41,771 nt of DNA from assembly GCA_002280405.1 (NCBI GenBank), contig NCDY01000014.1:1-41771 (forward strand), written 5' to 3'. The position numbers were made by a program, and so were the translations under genes. This stretch comes from Rhodobacterales bacterium 32-66-9 (GTDB lineage Bacteria; Pseudomonadota; Alphaproteobacteria; Rhodobacterales; Rhodobacteraceae). The notes beneath the pieces were generated by a model. It saw only the letters and a program-made list of their open reading frames with translations, was not told the origin of the DNA and did not search any database. Positions 7,577-16,551 of the stretch are shown here, piece by piece. How positions within the stretch are numbered: the stretch's first letter is position 1; the number at the start of each line of letters is the position of its first letter.

Positions 7577-9088
7577 ATGGCAGACGCAATTATCCGATTG
7601 CACGCGGCAGACAACCTTGTCATCGCGCTGGCCGACCTGCCCGGGGGAGCAATCCTGGCCGGGCTGCCGGTGCCGCTGCCCGGTCCGGTGCCGCGCGGAC
7701 ACAAGCTGGCCACCCGTGCCATTGCGAGGGGCGAGACGGTGCTGCGCTATGGCCAATCCATCGGCCAGGCGACCGAGGACATTCCGGCGGGCGGGCATAT
7801 CCACAGCCACAACCTTGGCATGGGCCCGCACAGCACAGATTATGCGATGGGGACGCAGGCGACGCCCCTGCCCCCGCTGCCCGGGCGGACATTCCTGGGC
7901 TATCATCGCGCCGACGGGCAGGTCGGCACGCGCAACTATATCGGCATCCTGACCTCGGTGAACTGCTCGGGGTCGGTGGCCCGGTTCATCGCCGAGGCGG
8001 CCGAGAAGGATCCAGCCCTGTCCGCTATGCCCAACATCGACGGCTTTGTCCCCATCGTCCACAACACCGGCTGCGGGATGTCGGGCGTGAACGAGGGCTA
8101 CGACACCCTGATGCGCACGCTGAAGGGCTATGCGCGGAACGCGAATTTCGGCGGCATTCTCCTGGTGGGTCTGGGCTGCGAGGTGATGCAGGTGCCGGAC
8201 CTTGTGGGCCAGGGTCGGCTGCGCCCGGACGGCAATTTCCGCTACATGACGATCCAGGGCACGGGCGGGACGCGGGCGACCATCCAGAAGGGGCTGGAGG
8301 TGCTGCGCGAGATGGCGGAGGTGGCGTCGAAGGTCGCGCGCGCGCCGGCCCCGGTGTCAAAGCTGATCATCGGGCTGCAATGCGGCGGGTCGGACGGCTA
8401 TTCCGGGATCACCGCGAACCCCGCTCTGGGCCACGCCAGCGACCTTCTCGTCCGGATGGGCGGCACCACGATCCTGTCGGAAACGCCGGAGATCTACGGG
8501 GCCGAACACCTTCTGACCCGCCGCGCGGTCAGCTCGGAGGTGGGCGAAAAGCTGATCGAACGGATCGGCTGGTGGGAAAACTACACCGCGATCAACGGCG
8601 GCGAGATGGACAACAACCCCAGCCCCGGCAACAAGCGGGGCGGGCTGACGACGATCCTTGAAAAGTCGCTGGGCGCGGTGGCCAAGGGCGGCACGGCCCC
8701 CTTGAGCGGCGTCTACAAGTTCGCCGAACCGATCACCTCGCCCGGGTTCGTCTACATGGACAGCCCCGGCTATGACCCGTGCAGCGTCACCGGCCAGATC
8801 GCCAGCGGGGCGACGATGATCGTCTTCACCACCGGACGCGGATCGGTGTCGGGCTACAAGCCGAGCCCCTGCATCAAGCTGGCCACCAACACCGAGATGT
8901 ACAACCGTATGGCCGAGGACATGGACATCAACTGCGGCGACATCATCGACGGGGTCAGCATCGAAGCGAAGGGTGCCGAGATCCTGGACAAGATCATCGC
9001 CGTCGCCTCGGGCGAGCGGACACTTTCCGAGGAGCTTGGCTTCGGCGGGGCCGAATTCGTGCCCTGGCAGATCGGCGCGGTGATGTAG
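7577..9088 (+). CDS. UxaA-family altronate dehydratase-like enzyme
   Basis: A 503-residue, apparently intact member of the UxaA (altronate dehydratase) family, which removes water from sugar acids to give 2-keto-3-deoxy acids, usually with a metal cofactor. The N-terminal SAF domain spans about residues 1-100 (MADAIIRLHAADNLVIALADLP, GHIHSHNLGMG). The catalytic domain follows, with GTRNYIGILTSVNCSGSVA, NTGCGMS, GLQCGGSDGYSGITANPALG, and the C-terminal TTGRGSVSGYKPSPCIKLATN. It is divergent from the GntR-type gene and convergent, with a one-base gap, with the lactonase-like gene. In this context it could dehydrate L-fuconate or a related aldonate; the true substrate may also be an ordinary uronate-derived acid such as altronate. 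Confidence 0.85.
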   Translation: MADAIIRLHAADNLVIALADLPGGAILAGLPVPLPGPVPRGHKLATRAIARGETVLRYGQSIGQATEDIPAGGHIHSHNLGMGPHSTDYAMGTQATPLPPLPGRTFLGYHRADGQVGTRNYIGILTSVNCSGSVARFIAEAAEKDPALSAMPNIDGFVPIVHNTGCGMSGVNEGYDTLMRTLKGYARNANFGGILLVGLGCEVMQVPDLVGQGRLRPDGNFRYMTIQGTGGTRATIQKGLEVLREMAEVASKVARAPAPVSKLIIGLQCGGSDGYSGITANPALGHASDLLVRMGGTTILSETPEIYGAEHLLTRRAVSSEVGEKLIERIGWWENYTAINGGEMDNNPSPGNKRGGLTTILEKSLGAVAKGGTAPLSGVYKFAEPITSPGFVYMDSPGYDPCSVTGQIASGATMIVFTTGRGSVSGYKPSPCIKLATNTEMYNRMAEDMDINCGDIIDGVSIEAKGAEILDKIIAVASGERTLSEELGFGGAEFVPWQIGAVM

Positions 9089-9089
9089 G

Positions 9090-9935
9090 TCAGGCCAGGC
9101 GGTAGAAGGATCGAGCGGTGTCACGGTAGATCTGACGCTGCTCGGCGTCCGAAAGGTCGGAAATCATGTCGTCGACCAGCGCCACCCAGGCGGGATAGGT
9201 GATCGCAAGCGTCGAAACCGGCCAGTCGCCGCCGAACATGATCCGCGACGGCCCAAAGGCCTCCAGCGCGACCTCGATGTAGGGCCGCAGGGTTTCCGGG
9301 GTCCAGCCTGCGGCAGCCTCGGTGGCCACGCCGGACAGCTTGCAGACCACATTCTCGCGTCGCGCCAGGTCTCGAACCTGGTCGGCCCAAGGCTGCATCA
9401 GCCCCGCGGCGATGCCAGGTTTGGCGATGTGGTCCAGCACCATCGGGACGTTGGGGCAGGCGTCGGCCAGCCCGATCGAGCTTTGCAACTGCGGGTGCTT
9501 CAGACACATGTCGAACGACAGGCCATGGCCGTCCAGCGCCCGCACCCCGGCGATGAACTCTGGGCGCAGGCAGAAGGCCGGGTCGGGTTCGTCCTGATAG
9601 ATCCGCCGCACGCCCCTGACCTTGTCGGTGGCTGCAAGCCGTTCCAGGTCGGCGCGGACGGCGTCGCCCTGCTCCAGCGCGGCATGGCAGACCATCGCCG
9701 CGATCCGCGGCTCGGCCTTCGCCTGTTCGAGGATCCAATGCGCCTCGTCAAAGGCGTGCTCCGGGGCGGCGGCGCATTCCAGAAACACCAGGCTTTCGAT
9801 GGCCACCGACGCGCTGTCCGCCTGGAAGTCGACAGGAAGGAACGGCCGGGCCAGACGCCCTGACAACCATGGATAGCGGATAAGGCGCGGATCCCACAGG
9901 TGCAGGTGGCTGTCGACAATGGGAAAACTCGGCAT
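9090..9935 (-). CDS. Amidohydrolase, L-fuconolactonase-like
   Basis: A 281-residue member of the amidohydrolase-2 group that includes L-fucono- and L-rhamnono-lactonases and 2-pyrone-4,6-dicarboxylate lactonase. The metal-binding HxH lies in IVDSHLHLWD near the N-terminus; FLECAA, GVRRIYQDEPDP, VLDHIAKPGI and MFGGDWPVST follow in family order. The start is the ATG at 9935 because AGGAGG lies eight bases before it. The open frame continues far upstream but with no coding character. The enzyme would hydrolyse the lactone made by the aldo/keto reductase to the free aldonate, which the UxaA-type enzyme could then dehydrate. Confidence 0.85.
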   Translation of the reverse strand: MPSFPIVDSHLHLWDPRLIRYPWLSGRLARPFLPVDFQADSASVAIESLVFLECAAAPEHAFDEAHWILEQAKAEPRIAAMVCHAALEQGDAVRADLERLAATDKVRGVRRIYQDEPDPAFCLRPEFIAGVRALDGHGLSFDMCLKHPQLQSSIGLADACPNVPMVLDHIAKPGIAAGLMQPWADQVRDLARRENVVCKLSGVATEAAAGWTPETLRPYIEVALEAFGPSRIMFGGDWPVSTLAITYPAWVALVDDMISDLSDAEQRQIYRDTARSFYRLA

Positions 9936-10496
9936 CGCGACCTCCTGCAAGACGGGCCTGCGGCGCATGCTACACCGGCCCGAAGACCGGTGGAAGCGAC
10001 GGGTCTGCTGCATGACGCATCCGGCCCGGGGCAAGCCTGGGGGCGGATCGAGGTGCGGGATGATCCTTAGCCATGCAACCCGACGTGACGGCATCCAGGG
10101 GGGTCCGGCGTGCGACCGCCGTCTTGTGACTGGTGCCAGCGCGCGCGACCCGTCCGGACCGGCAAGATCGCGACGGATGTGGCGGAGCCCGCCGGCACTC
10201 TTCCCTTTGCCCGCGACCGCGATCATCATTGTCGCCATGCTGATCGACCGGCCGACCAGCTGACATGAGGGGCGCGGGATGGGCGATGCAGGCGAGATCG
10301 GCGTCAGGAGCGCGCTGCGGTTGCCGGGGGTAACGCAGTCGGACGCCACGGCGACCGACGACACACGGGCGCCCGGGCAAGAGGCGGTGCCCGGGCCTTG
10401 TTGCATGCCGCCGGCCTGGCAGCGCAGGCCGAGGCCGGGGTTCTTGCCCGCCGCCGCGAAGCGCGCGGCGCAGGTCAGGCAGAAGGACCGCAGGAA
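9936..10496. other. 560-bp stretch without a supportable gene
   Basis: Open frames here lack family motifs, ribosome sites and convincing codon use. The only structure seen is a 9-bp inverted repeat GCCCGGGCA / TGCCCGGGC (10371-10379 and 10388-10396) followed by a weak T-rich stretch. It could be a terminator or leader hairpin 100 bp before the ribokinase-like gene. The stretch should hold the promoters of the two divergent genes at its ends. Confidence 0.5.
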
Positions 10497-11408
10497 ATGA
10501 CGGTGGCCCGCCCTGCTGTGCTTGTCGTCGGCAGCCTGCACTATGACATCATGGTCAAGGCCGACCACCTGCCCCGCAAGGATGAAACCGCCGTGGGCAC
10601 GGCCTGGTATCCGAAGTTCGGCGGCAAGGGCGGCAACCAGGCGGTCGCCGTGGCCCGCGCGGGTGCCGCCTGCCGGATGTTCGGGGCCATCGGAGACGAC
10701 GCGTTCGGCCGTTTCCTGCGGCGCGCTCTGCGGCAGGGTGGCGTGGATGACAGCCATGTCGCCACCCTTGCCGGCCACGGCTCGGGGATCAGCGTGGCGA
10801 TCCTCGACGGCGCGGGCGACTATGCCGCGACCATCGTCTCGGGGGCCAATCTGCAGATGAACCCCAGCGCGCTGGCCAATGCCGGGCTCTGGCGGGACAT
10901 CGGTCTTCTGATCCTGCAGAATGAAGTCCCGGAGGCCGTGAACCTCGCCGCAGCACAGCACGCCAGGCAGCGCGGCATCAGGACCGTCCTGAATGCCGCC
11001 CCGGCGCGGCAGCTCGCCCCTGATCTCGTGCGCCTGGTCGACATCCTTGTCGTCAACGCTGTCGAGGCCGAGATGATGGGGGCCGATCCGGTGGCTGGCC
11101 TGGTCGGTGCCTCCAAGGCGGCAAGGCGGCTTGCCGACCGTTTCGGCACCGTGATCGTGACCGCAGGCAGCAAGGGGCTGGCCGCGGTCGGACCGGATGG
11201 AGCGGCCTTTTCGCTTGCCGCAGAACGGGTGCCGGTCGTGTCAAGCCACGGGGCGGGGGATGCCTTCATCGGGGCGCTTGGCGCGGCGCTGATCGAAGGC
11301 GTGCCGCTTCGCGCGGCCTGCCAGACGGCATCCCTGGCGGCCGCGCGCCATGTCGGCACGGCGGAGGGGCCCGCGGCGACAGTCGTTGGCGGGTCGCGTC
11401 CCGGCTGA
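10497..11408 (+). CDS. Ribokinase-like PfkB-family sugar kinase
   Basis: A 303-residue PfkB-family kinase. Motif 1 is the glycine-rich FGGKGGNQAVAVARAG near residue 40, and motif 2 is SSHGAGDAFIGALGAAL near residue 250, with Asp as the catalytic base. The GSLHYDIMVKADHLPRKDET start and NVNA-like VVNAVEAEMM segment are ribokinase-like. The start is the ATG at 10497 after CAGGAA; the frame is open about 100 bases further upstream but that part looks non-coding. It may phosphorylate ribose or a 2-keto-3-deoxy sugar acid produced by the neighbouring pathway. The second role would complete the route but is only inferred from context. Confidence 0.82.
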   Translation: MTVARPAVLVVGSLHYDIMVKADHLPRKDETAVGTAWYPKFGGKGGNQAVAVARAGAACRMFGAIGDDAFGRFLRRALRQGGVDDSHVATLAGHGSGISVAILDGAGDYAATIVSGANLQMNPSALANAGLWRDIGLLILQNEVPEAVNLAAAQHARQRGIRTVLNAAPARQLAPDLVRLVDILVVNAVEAEMMGADPVAGLVGASKAARRLADRFGTVIVTAGSKGLAAVGPDGAAFSLAAERVPVVSSHGAGDAFIGALGAALIEGVPLRAACQTASLAAARHVGTAEGPAATVVGGSRPG

Positions 11409-11488
11409 GGCCATGTCCGCGGTGCCGTCCGGACGACCACGGCCTCTTCCCCTTTCCCCCGCCCCTATGGATGTGCAATCTGCGCGCC
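11409..11488. other. Proposed inversion breakpoint A (before holB)
   Basis: This short gap joins a sugar kinase gene to holB, whose usual upstream neighbour tmk lies at 31690-32313 facing it. CCCCGCCC (11457-11464) also occurs, in inverted orientation, just after the tmk stop (GGGCGGGG, 31682-31689). An 8-bp match is weak evidence by itself in GC-rich DNA. Confidence 0.4.
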
Positions 11489-12625
11489 ATGGCTGACCCG
11501 AAATCCGACCCGCTTCCCGAACCCGACCGGCTGGAGGGTGCCCCACACCCCCGCGCGACGCGCGTGCTCTACGGCCATGCCGACCAGCAGGCCGACTTCC
11601 TGCGCGCGCAGGTTTCGGGACGGCTGCATCATGCCTGGATGCTGACCGGCCCGAAGGGGGTCGGCAAGGCGACGCTGGCCTGGCGCCTGGCGCGGTTCCT
11701 TCTGGCCACCCCACCGGGCGATGGCGGGATGTTCGCGGCACCGGCCTCCGCCACGCTGGACATTCCCGATACCAACCCCGTCGCCCGCCGCCTGCTGCAG
11801 GGGTCCGAGCCGCGGCATTTCCTGCTTCGCCGTGGCCCGAACGACAAGGAGACTGCGCTCAGCCAGGTGATCTCGGTCGATGAGGTGCGGAAGATGAAAA
11901 GCTTTTTCGCGCTGTCCGCTGCGGATGGTGGCCCCCGGACGGCCATCATCGATTCGCTGGACGAGATGAACACCGCCGCCGCGAATGCGCTGTTGAAGCT
12001 GCTGGAGGAACCGCCTGCGCACGTCACGTTTTTCCTGATCGCACATCAGCCTGCCCGGCTTTTGCCGACCATCCGTTCGCGCTGCCGAGAGGTGCGTCTG
12101 ATGCCGCTTGGGTCGCAGGATCTGTCCGATGCCCTGACGCAAGCGGGCGGCGCGGTCGCCCCCGAGGATCCTCAGGCCCTGGCCGAGCTTTCCGGCGGTT
12201 CGGTGGGCGAGGCTTTCCGGCTTGCCAACCTCGACGGACTGAAGCTTTACGCCGCGCTCGTCCGGCTGTTTGCCACCCTGCCCCGCCTTGACCGTCCGCA
12301 GGCGCTGGCGCTTGCCGATCTCGCAGGGGCGCGCGGCGCTGCCGAGACCTTCGACCTTCTCGTGACCCTGATCGATCTGTTCCTTGCCCGCCTCGCGCGC
12401 AGCGGCGTGACCGGGCAGCCTCCCGCCGAAGCCGCACCCGGCGAGACGCAGCTCCTCGTGCGCCTTGCCCCGGTTCCGCTTGCCGCCCGCGCCTGGGCCG
12501 AGCTGGCCCAGTCGCTGGCGGCCCGGGCCCGGCGCGGCAAGGCGGTCAACCTTGACCCCGCTGCTCTTCTGATGGATATGCTTCTGAAGGTCGACGAGAC
12601 GGCGGGGAGCCTCGCCCAGAGGTAG
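11489..12625 (+). CDS. holB: DNA polymerase III delta prime subunit
   Basis: The delta prime subunit of the clamp loader, a AAA+ protein needed for replication. The protein starts MADPKSDPLPEPDRLEGAPHPR, which is the usual beginning in this bacterial family, and has GRLHHAWMLTGPKGVGKATLAWRLARFLL (Walker A region), the sensor region SLDEMNTAAANALLKLLEEPP and LPTIRSRCREVRL (SRC motif). It is 378 residues long and looks complete. An earlier ATG at 11471 would add six residues; neither start has a clear ribosome site. tatD follows after 7 bp and the MBL gene overlaps tatD, the normal downstream order, while the normal upstream gene tmk is absent here. Confidence 0.93.
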   Translation: MADPKSDPLPEPDRLEGAPHPRATRVLYGHADQQADFLRAQVSGRLHHAWMLTGPKGVGKATLAWRLARFLLATPPGDGGMFAAPASATLDIPDTNPVARRLLQGSEPRHFLLRRGPNDKETALSQVISVDEVRKMKSFFALSAADGGPRTAIIDSLDEMNTAAANALLKLLEEPPAHVTFFLIAHQPARLLPTIRSRCREVRLMPLGSQDLSDALTQAGGAVAPEDPQALAELSGGSVGEAFRLANLDGLKLYAALVRLFATLPRLDRPQALALADLAGARGAAETFDLLVTLIDLFLARLARSGVTGQPPAEAAPGETQLLVRLAPVPLAARAWAELAQSLAARARRGKAVNLDPAALLMDMLLKVDETAGSLAQR

Positions 12626-12632
12626 CCCGAAC

Positions 12633-13439
12633 ATGTCCCCCCTTCCCGATCTGGTCGATAGCCATTGCCATCTCGACTTCCCCGATCTTGCCTCCGAGAC
12701 CGCAGAGATCATCGCCCGCGCGCGCGCTGCCGGGGTCAACCGGATGGTCACGATCTGCACGCGGCTCCGCCACGAGCCGCGGGTGCGCGCCATCGCCGAG
12801 GCACACACGGAAGTCTTCTACGCCGCCGGCACGCATCCGATGAACGCCGCCGAGGAACCCCTCGTCTCGGTCGAGGACCTTGTCGCCCTCGCCCGCCAGC
12901 CCCGCTGTGTCGGCATCGGCGAGACCGGGCTTGACTACCACTACACGGCCGACTCGAAAGCCGTCCAGCAGATCAGCCTGCGCCTGCATATCGAGGCCGC
13001 GCAGGAAACCGGCCTGCCGCTGATCATCCATTCCCGCGACGCGGACGAGGACATGGAAACGATCCTTTATGAGGGCATGAAGCGCCGCCCATACGCCTGT
13101 GTCATGCACTGCTTCTCCTCGGGTCCCCGACTGGCAGAGGCCGCCATCGAGATGGGCTTCACCCTGTCGATCTCCGGCATCGCCGCTTTCCCGAAAAGCC
13201 GGGATCTGCGCGACATCTTCGCCAGAACCCCGCTTGACCGGCTGATCCTGGAAACCGACAGCCCCTACCTCGCACCGCCGCCCTTCCGCGGCAAGCGCAA
13301 CGAACCGGCCTATGTCGCCCACACCGCCCGCGCGCTGGCACCCCTGTTCGGCCTTGAACTCGAAGTTTTCGCCGCCCGGACAACCGCAAACTTCGACCGG
13401 CTCTTTCCCCGCGCAGCGCGCAGCGCAAAGGCCGCGTGA
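12633..13439 (+). CDS. tatD: TatD-family metal-dependent DNase
   Basis: A 268-residue TatD-family hydrolase, a TIM-barrel 3'-5' exonuclease linked to DNA repair and turnover. Metal ligands are seen in VDSHCHLDF (HxH at the N-terminus), GIGETGLDYHY (Glu), IIHSRDAD (His), VMHCFS (His) and LETDSPYLAPPPFRGKRNEP (Asp). Length and motifs are complete. The gene is 7 bp after holB and its TGA overlaps the next start codon, so the three genes form one operon. Confidence 0.92.
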   Translation: MSPLPDLVDSHCHLDFPDLASETAEIIARARAAGVNRMVTICTRLRHEPRVRAIAEAHTEVFYAAGTHPMNAAEEPLVSVEDLVALARQPRCVGIGETGLDYHYTADSKAVQQISLRLHIEAAQETGLPLIIHSRDADEDMETILYEGMKRRPYACVMHCFSSGPRLAEAAIEMGFTLSISGIAAFPKSRDLRDIFARTPLDRLILETDSPYLAPPPFRGKRNEPAYVAHTARALAPLFGLELEVFAARTTANFDRLFPRAARSAKAA

Positions 13440-14242
13440 TGGCGCGGGTCATCTTCACCATCCTCGGCTGCGGCTCTTCGGGCGGCGTGCCGCGCCTCGG
13501 CGGTCTCTGGGGCGACTGCGATCCTGCAAACCCCAGGAACCGCCGTCGCCGCTGTTCCTTGCTCGTCACCCGTGAAACGGCTGCTGGCTGCACCCGCGTG
13601 CTGATCGACACGTCGCCTGACATGCGCGAACAGCTCCTCGACGCGGGCGTCGGCGCACTTGACGGGGTGGTCTACACCCACAGCCATGCCGACCACATGC
13701 ACGGCATAGACGACTTGCGTCAGGTGGTCTTCAACCAGCGCCAGCGCTTGGCCGTCTGGGCCGACCCGCCCACGCAAGAGGCGCTCCTGTCCCGCTTTGG
13801 CTATGCCTTCGCGCAGCCCGAAGGCTCGCCCTATCCGCCGATCCTCGATCTGCACACCATCGACGGGCCGGTCACCGTCCCCGGCGCTGGAGGCCCGGTC
13901 ACCCTGACCCCGTTCCGCGCCGATCACGGCAGCATGGACGCGCTCGGCTTTCGCATCGGTCCCCTGGCCTACCTGCCCGACGCCGTCGACATCCCGGCGG
14001 AAAGCTGGCCCCTGCTTTCCGGCCTGGATTGCTGGATTGTCGATGCGCTGCGCCGCAAGCCGCATCCGACCCATGCCCATCTCGACATGACGCTTGGCTG
14101 GATCGCCCGCGCACAGCCTGTCAGGGCAGTGATCACCAACATGCACATCGACCTTGACTACGAAACGCTGCGCGCGGAACTGCCCCCGCATATCACGCCC
14201 GCCTACGACGGCATGACCGTGACCTATGACAACCAGCTCTGA
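13439..14242 (+). CDS. MBL-fold metallohydrolase (PhnP-like)
   Basis: A 267-residue metallo-beta-lactamase-fold hydrolase of the PhnP/cyclic phosphodiesterase-like group, regularly encoded after tatD in alphaproteobacteria. It starts MARVIFTILGCGSSGGVPRLGG. The metal motif THSHADHMHGIDDLR (HxHxDH) is present, with further His residues in ADHGSMDALGF and in the LHLDMT-like segment HAHLDMTLGW. The ATG at 13439 overlaps the tatD TGA by one base; a GTG one codon earlier is also possible. Phosphodiesterase activity is expected; the substrate is not known. Confidence 0.88.
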   Translation: MARVIFTILGCGSSGGVPRLGGLWGDCDPANPRNRRRRCSLLVTRETAAGCTRVLIDTSPDMREQLLDAGVGALDGVVYTHSHADHMHGIDDLRQVVFNQRQRLAVWADPPTQEALLSRFGYAFAQPEGSPYPPILDLHTIDGPVTVPGAGGPVTLTPFRADHGSMDALGFRIGPLAYLPDAVDIPAESWPLLSGLDCWIVDALRRKPHPTHAHLDMTLGWIARAQPVRAVITNMHIDLDYETLRAELPPHITPAYDGMTVTYDNQL

Positions 14243-14251
14243 CCCAGCTGT

Positions 14252-14308
14252 TTGCCCATTTCCGAAATACTCCACGGGGGGTGCGGGGGGTGTGAAACCC
14301 CCCGCCCG
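14252..14308 (+). repeat. Dispersed intergenic repeat, copy 1
   Basis: TTGCCCATTTCCGAAATACT, then a G-rich part and the hairpin GGGGGGTGTGAAACCCCCC. A related copy lies at 21808-21865. This type, with an AAATACTC core next to G/C tracts, is common between Rhodobacteraceae genes. Here it follows the MBL gene on the same strand and its hairpin could act as a terminator. Confidence 0.65.
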
Positions 14309-14317
14309 GCCGCAGAG

Positions 14318-15256
14318 ATGAGCGCGCTGCTGGACGTGATCCTGCCGGTCTTCCTGGTCATCGGCTTTGGCTATGCCGCGGTGAAGGCAAACCTTCTTTC
14401 TGAACCCGCGATCGACGGCCTCATGCGCTTTGCCCAGAACTTCGCGGTGCCCTGCCTGCTGTTCCGCTCGATCGCGCATCTGGACCTGTCGGCGGCCTAT
14501 GACCTCGGCCTGATGACCAGCTTCTATGCCGGAGCCTTCGCCGGGTTCTTTGTCAGCTTTTTCGGCGCGATGCTGATTTTCGGCCGCCCCATGCCCGATG
14601 CCGTCGCCATCGGCTTTGCCGGGCTCTTTTCCAACTCGCTTCTCCTTGGCCTCGCCATCACCGAGCGCGCCTATGGCACCGAGGCGCTGCAAGGCAACTA
14701 TGCGATCATCTCGCTGCACGCGCCCGTGCTCTACGGCTTCGGAATCGCGTTGATGGAATGGGCGCGGACGCGGGGGCGCGGGCTTTCCGGACCGGCACTC
14801 CTGCGCCAGATCGCGCGAGCGATCCTTTCGCAATCGCTGGTGATCGGCATCCTCCTCGGCTTCGCCGTGAACCTGGCCGGGAACCCGCTGCCGGACTTCT
14901 TCTGGTCCGGCATCGACATGATCGCCCGCGCCGCGATCCCGGTGGCGCTTTTCGGCCTCGGCGGAGTTCTTGTCCGCTACAGGATCGAGGGCGACATCGG
15001 GCCGGTCCTGCTGGTCAGCTTCGCCTCGCTGGTCCTGCATCCCGCAATCACCTGGGGCCTTGGCACCCGGGTGTTCCAGCTTGACACGGCCGCCCTGCGC
15101 TCGGCCGTGGTGACCGCCGCCATGGCCCCCGGTGTCAACGCCTACATGTTCGCGCACATGTATGGGGTCGGAAAACGGGTCAACGCCTCGGCGGTGCTGG
15201 TCGCAACGGCAGCCTCGATCCTGACCGCCTGGGCCTGGCTGCGCCTGCTGCCGTGA
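14318..15256 (+). CDS. AEC (auxin efflux carrier) family transporter
   Basis: A 312-residue integral membrane protein of the AEC family, with about ten hydrophobic segments. The start region DVILPVFLVIGFGYAAVKANLLS, the half-way motif FAQNFAVPCLLFRSIA, and the C-terminal half TAAMAPGVNAYMFAHMYGVGKR follow the family pattern of two five-helix repeats. Members export or exchange organic anions such as malonate or auxin-like acids; the substrate here is unknown. The start is the ATG at 14318; the frame is open upstream through the repeat element, but that part is not protein-like. Confidence 0.86.
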   Translation: MSALLDVILPVFLVIGFGYAAVKANLLSEPAIDGLMRFAQNFAVPCLLFRSIAHLDLSAAYDLGLMTSFYAGAFAGFFVSFFGAMLIFGRPMPDAVAIGFAGLFSNSLLLGLAITERAYGTEALQGNYAIISLHAPVLYGFGIALMEWARTRGRGLSGPALLRQIARAILSQSLVIGILLGFAVNLAGNPLPDFFWSGIDMIARAAIPVALFGLGGVLVRYRIEGDIGPVLLVSFASLVLHPAITWGLGTRVFQLDTAALRSAVVTAAMAPGVNAYMFAHMYGVGKRVNASAVLVATAASILTAWAWLRLLP

Positions 15257-15450
15257 CGGCTGTCCTGAAGCTGGCCACGCGCGGACGGCTTCGGCCATCA
15301 CGGCAAATCAATGGCTTGCCAGCGGGCGTTCAGATTTCGTCAACCTTTTTCCGGCGCGTCTGAACGCGCGTCGGTTGCATCGCACCCCGCGGCAGACGGG
15401 TCGTTGCCGGATCGGGAGAGGCGCTCCGACGGCGGACAGGTCAGAAGACC

Positions 15451-16551
15451 CTACCGGAACAGCACCAGCGCCGACGGGCTCCACGCCACGCGCACTTTGG
15501 TGCCGACGTCGAGGACCGGGCGACCGGGGACGTTGCGCATCGACAGGCGCACTTCGACGTCGGTCCCGCCAAGGTAGACGTCATAGTAGGTCATGTCGCC
15601 GAAGTAGATCACTTCATCGATGACACCTGCCGTCTCGCGTTCCGGGGCTTTCTGGTCGTCGTAGAGCAGCGTCAGGGTTTCCGGTCGCAGGCCGACCACG
15701 GGGCTGTCGCCGGATTTGACCGGCGCCTGGGCGATGTCCAGCGTGACCCGGCCGAGGCCTTTGGCATCGACATCGACGCTGTTGCCGCTCTCGGACAGGA
15801 TATCGGCGGGGACGAAGTTCATCGTGCCGATGAAATCGGCGACCTTCTTTGTCGCCGGGCGGCGATAGAGCGTCTCTGGATCGGCAAGCTGGGCGATCTC
15901 GCCGTCGAACATCACGGCAATCCGGTCGGACATGACCAGCGCCTCTTCCTGGTCGTGGGTCACCAGGATGAAGGTGATGCCGACCTGACGCTGCAGCTTG
16001 ATCAGTTCGACCTGCATGTGTTCGCGCATCTTCTTGTCGAGCGCGCTGAGCGGCTCGTCCAGAAGCAGCACCTTCGGCTTCAGGATGAGGGCCCGCGCCA
16101 GCGCCACGCGCTGCCGCTGGCCGCCCGAAAGCGCATGGGCCGCCCGCTTGCCAAAGCCTTTCAGGCCGACCATGTCCAGCGACTCGGCCACGGCCTTCGC
16201 CTTTTCCTCTTTCGAGCGCGGGTCCTTCCGCAGGCCGAAGCCCACGTTTTCCTCGACCGTCATGTGCGGGAAGATCGCGTAGCTTTGGAACACCATGTTC
16301 GTGGGCCGCGTGTTTGCCGCGACCGAGGCCATGTCCTTGCCGTCGATCATGATCACGCCGGAGGAGATGTCCTCGAACCCGGCGATGGTGCGCAAAAGCG
16401 TGGTCTTGCCACAGCCCGAGGGGCCAAGGAGCGAGAAGAACTCGCCCGCCTTGATCGTGCCGTTGATGCCGCGGAGCGCATGGTAGTCGCCATAATACTT
16501 ATGGACCTCCTTGAACTCGATCATCGTCGGGCGGTCGTCGGAAAAGGTCAC
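15451..16551 (-). CDS. potA: Polyamine-type ABC transporter ATPase
   Basis: A 366-residue ATPase of the PotA/spermidine-putrescine import class. Walker A is GPSGCGKTT, the signature is LSGGQRQRVALARAL, Walker B is KVLLLDEPLSALDKKMREHMQ, followed by the switch His in VTHDQEEALVMSD. The C-terminal TOBE domain (from about residue 280) ends SPSALVLFR. I chose the GTG at 16551 because it overlaps the upstream permease stop (GTGA) and has GGAGG at good spacing; an ATG nine codons later (MIEFKEVHKYYG) is the alternative. It is the third gene of the potB-potC-potA operon. Confidence 0.88.
   Translation of the reverse strand: MTFSDDRPTMIEFKEVHKYYGDYHALRGINGTIKAGEFFSLLGPSGCGKTTLLRTIAGFEDISSGVIMIDGKDMASVAANTRPTNMVFQSYAIFPHMTVEENVGFGLRKDPRSKEEKAKAVAESLDMVGLKGFGKRAAHALSGGQRQRVALARALILKPKVLLLDEPLSALDKKMREHMQVELIKLQRQVGITFILVTHDQEEALVMSDRIAVMFDGEIAQLADPETLYRRPATKKVADFIGTMNFVPADILSESGNSVDVDAKGLGRVTLDIAQAPVKSGDSPVVGLRPETLTLLYDDQKAPERETAGVIDEVIYFGDMTYYDVYLGGTDVEVRLSMRNVPGRPVLDVGTKVRVAWSPSALVLFR

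Noticed and set aside
9936-10961. Upstream extension of the lactonase-like reading frame to 623 codons
   Set aside because: The added part has no domain, overlaps the ribokinase-like gene antisense, and a strong AGGAGG site fixes the start at 9935.
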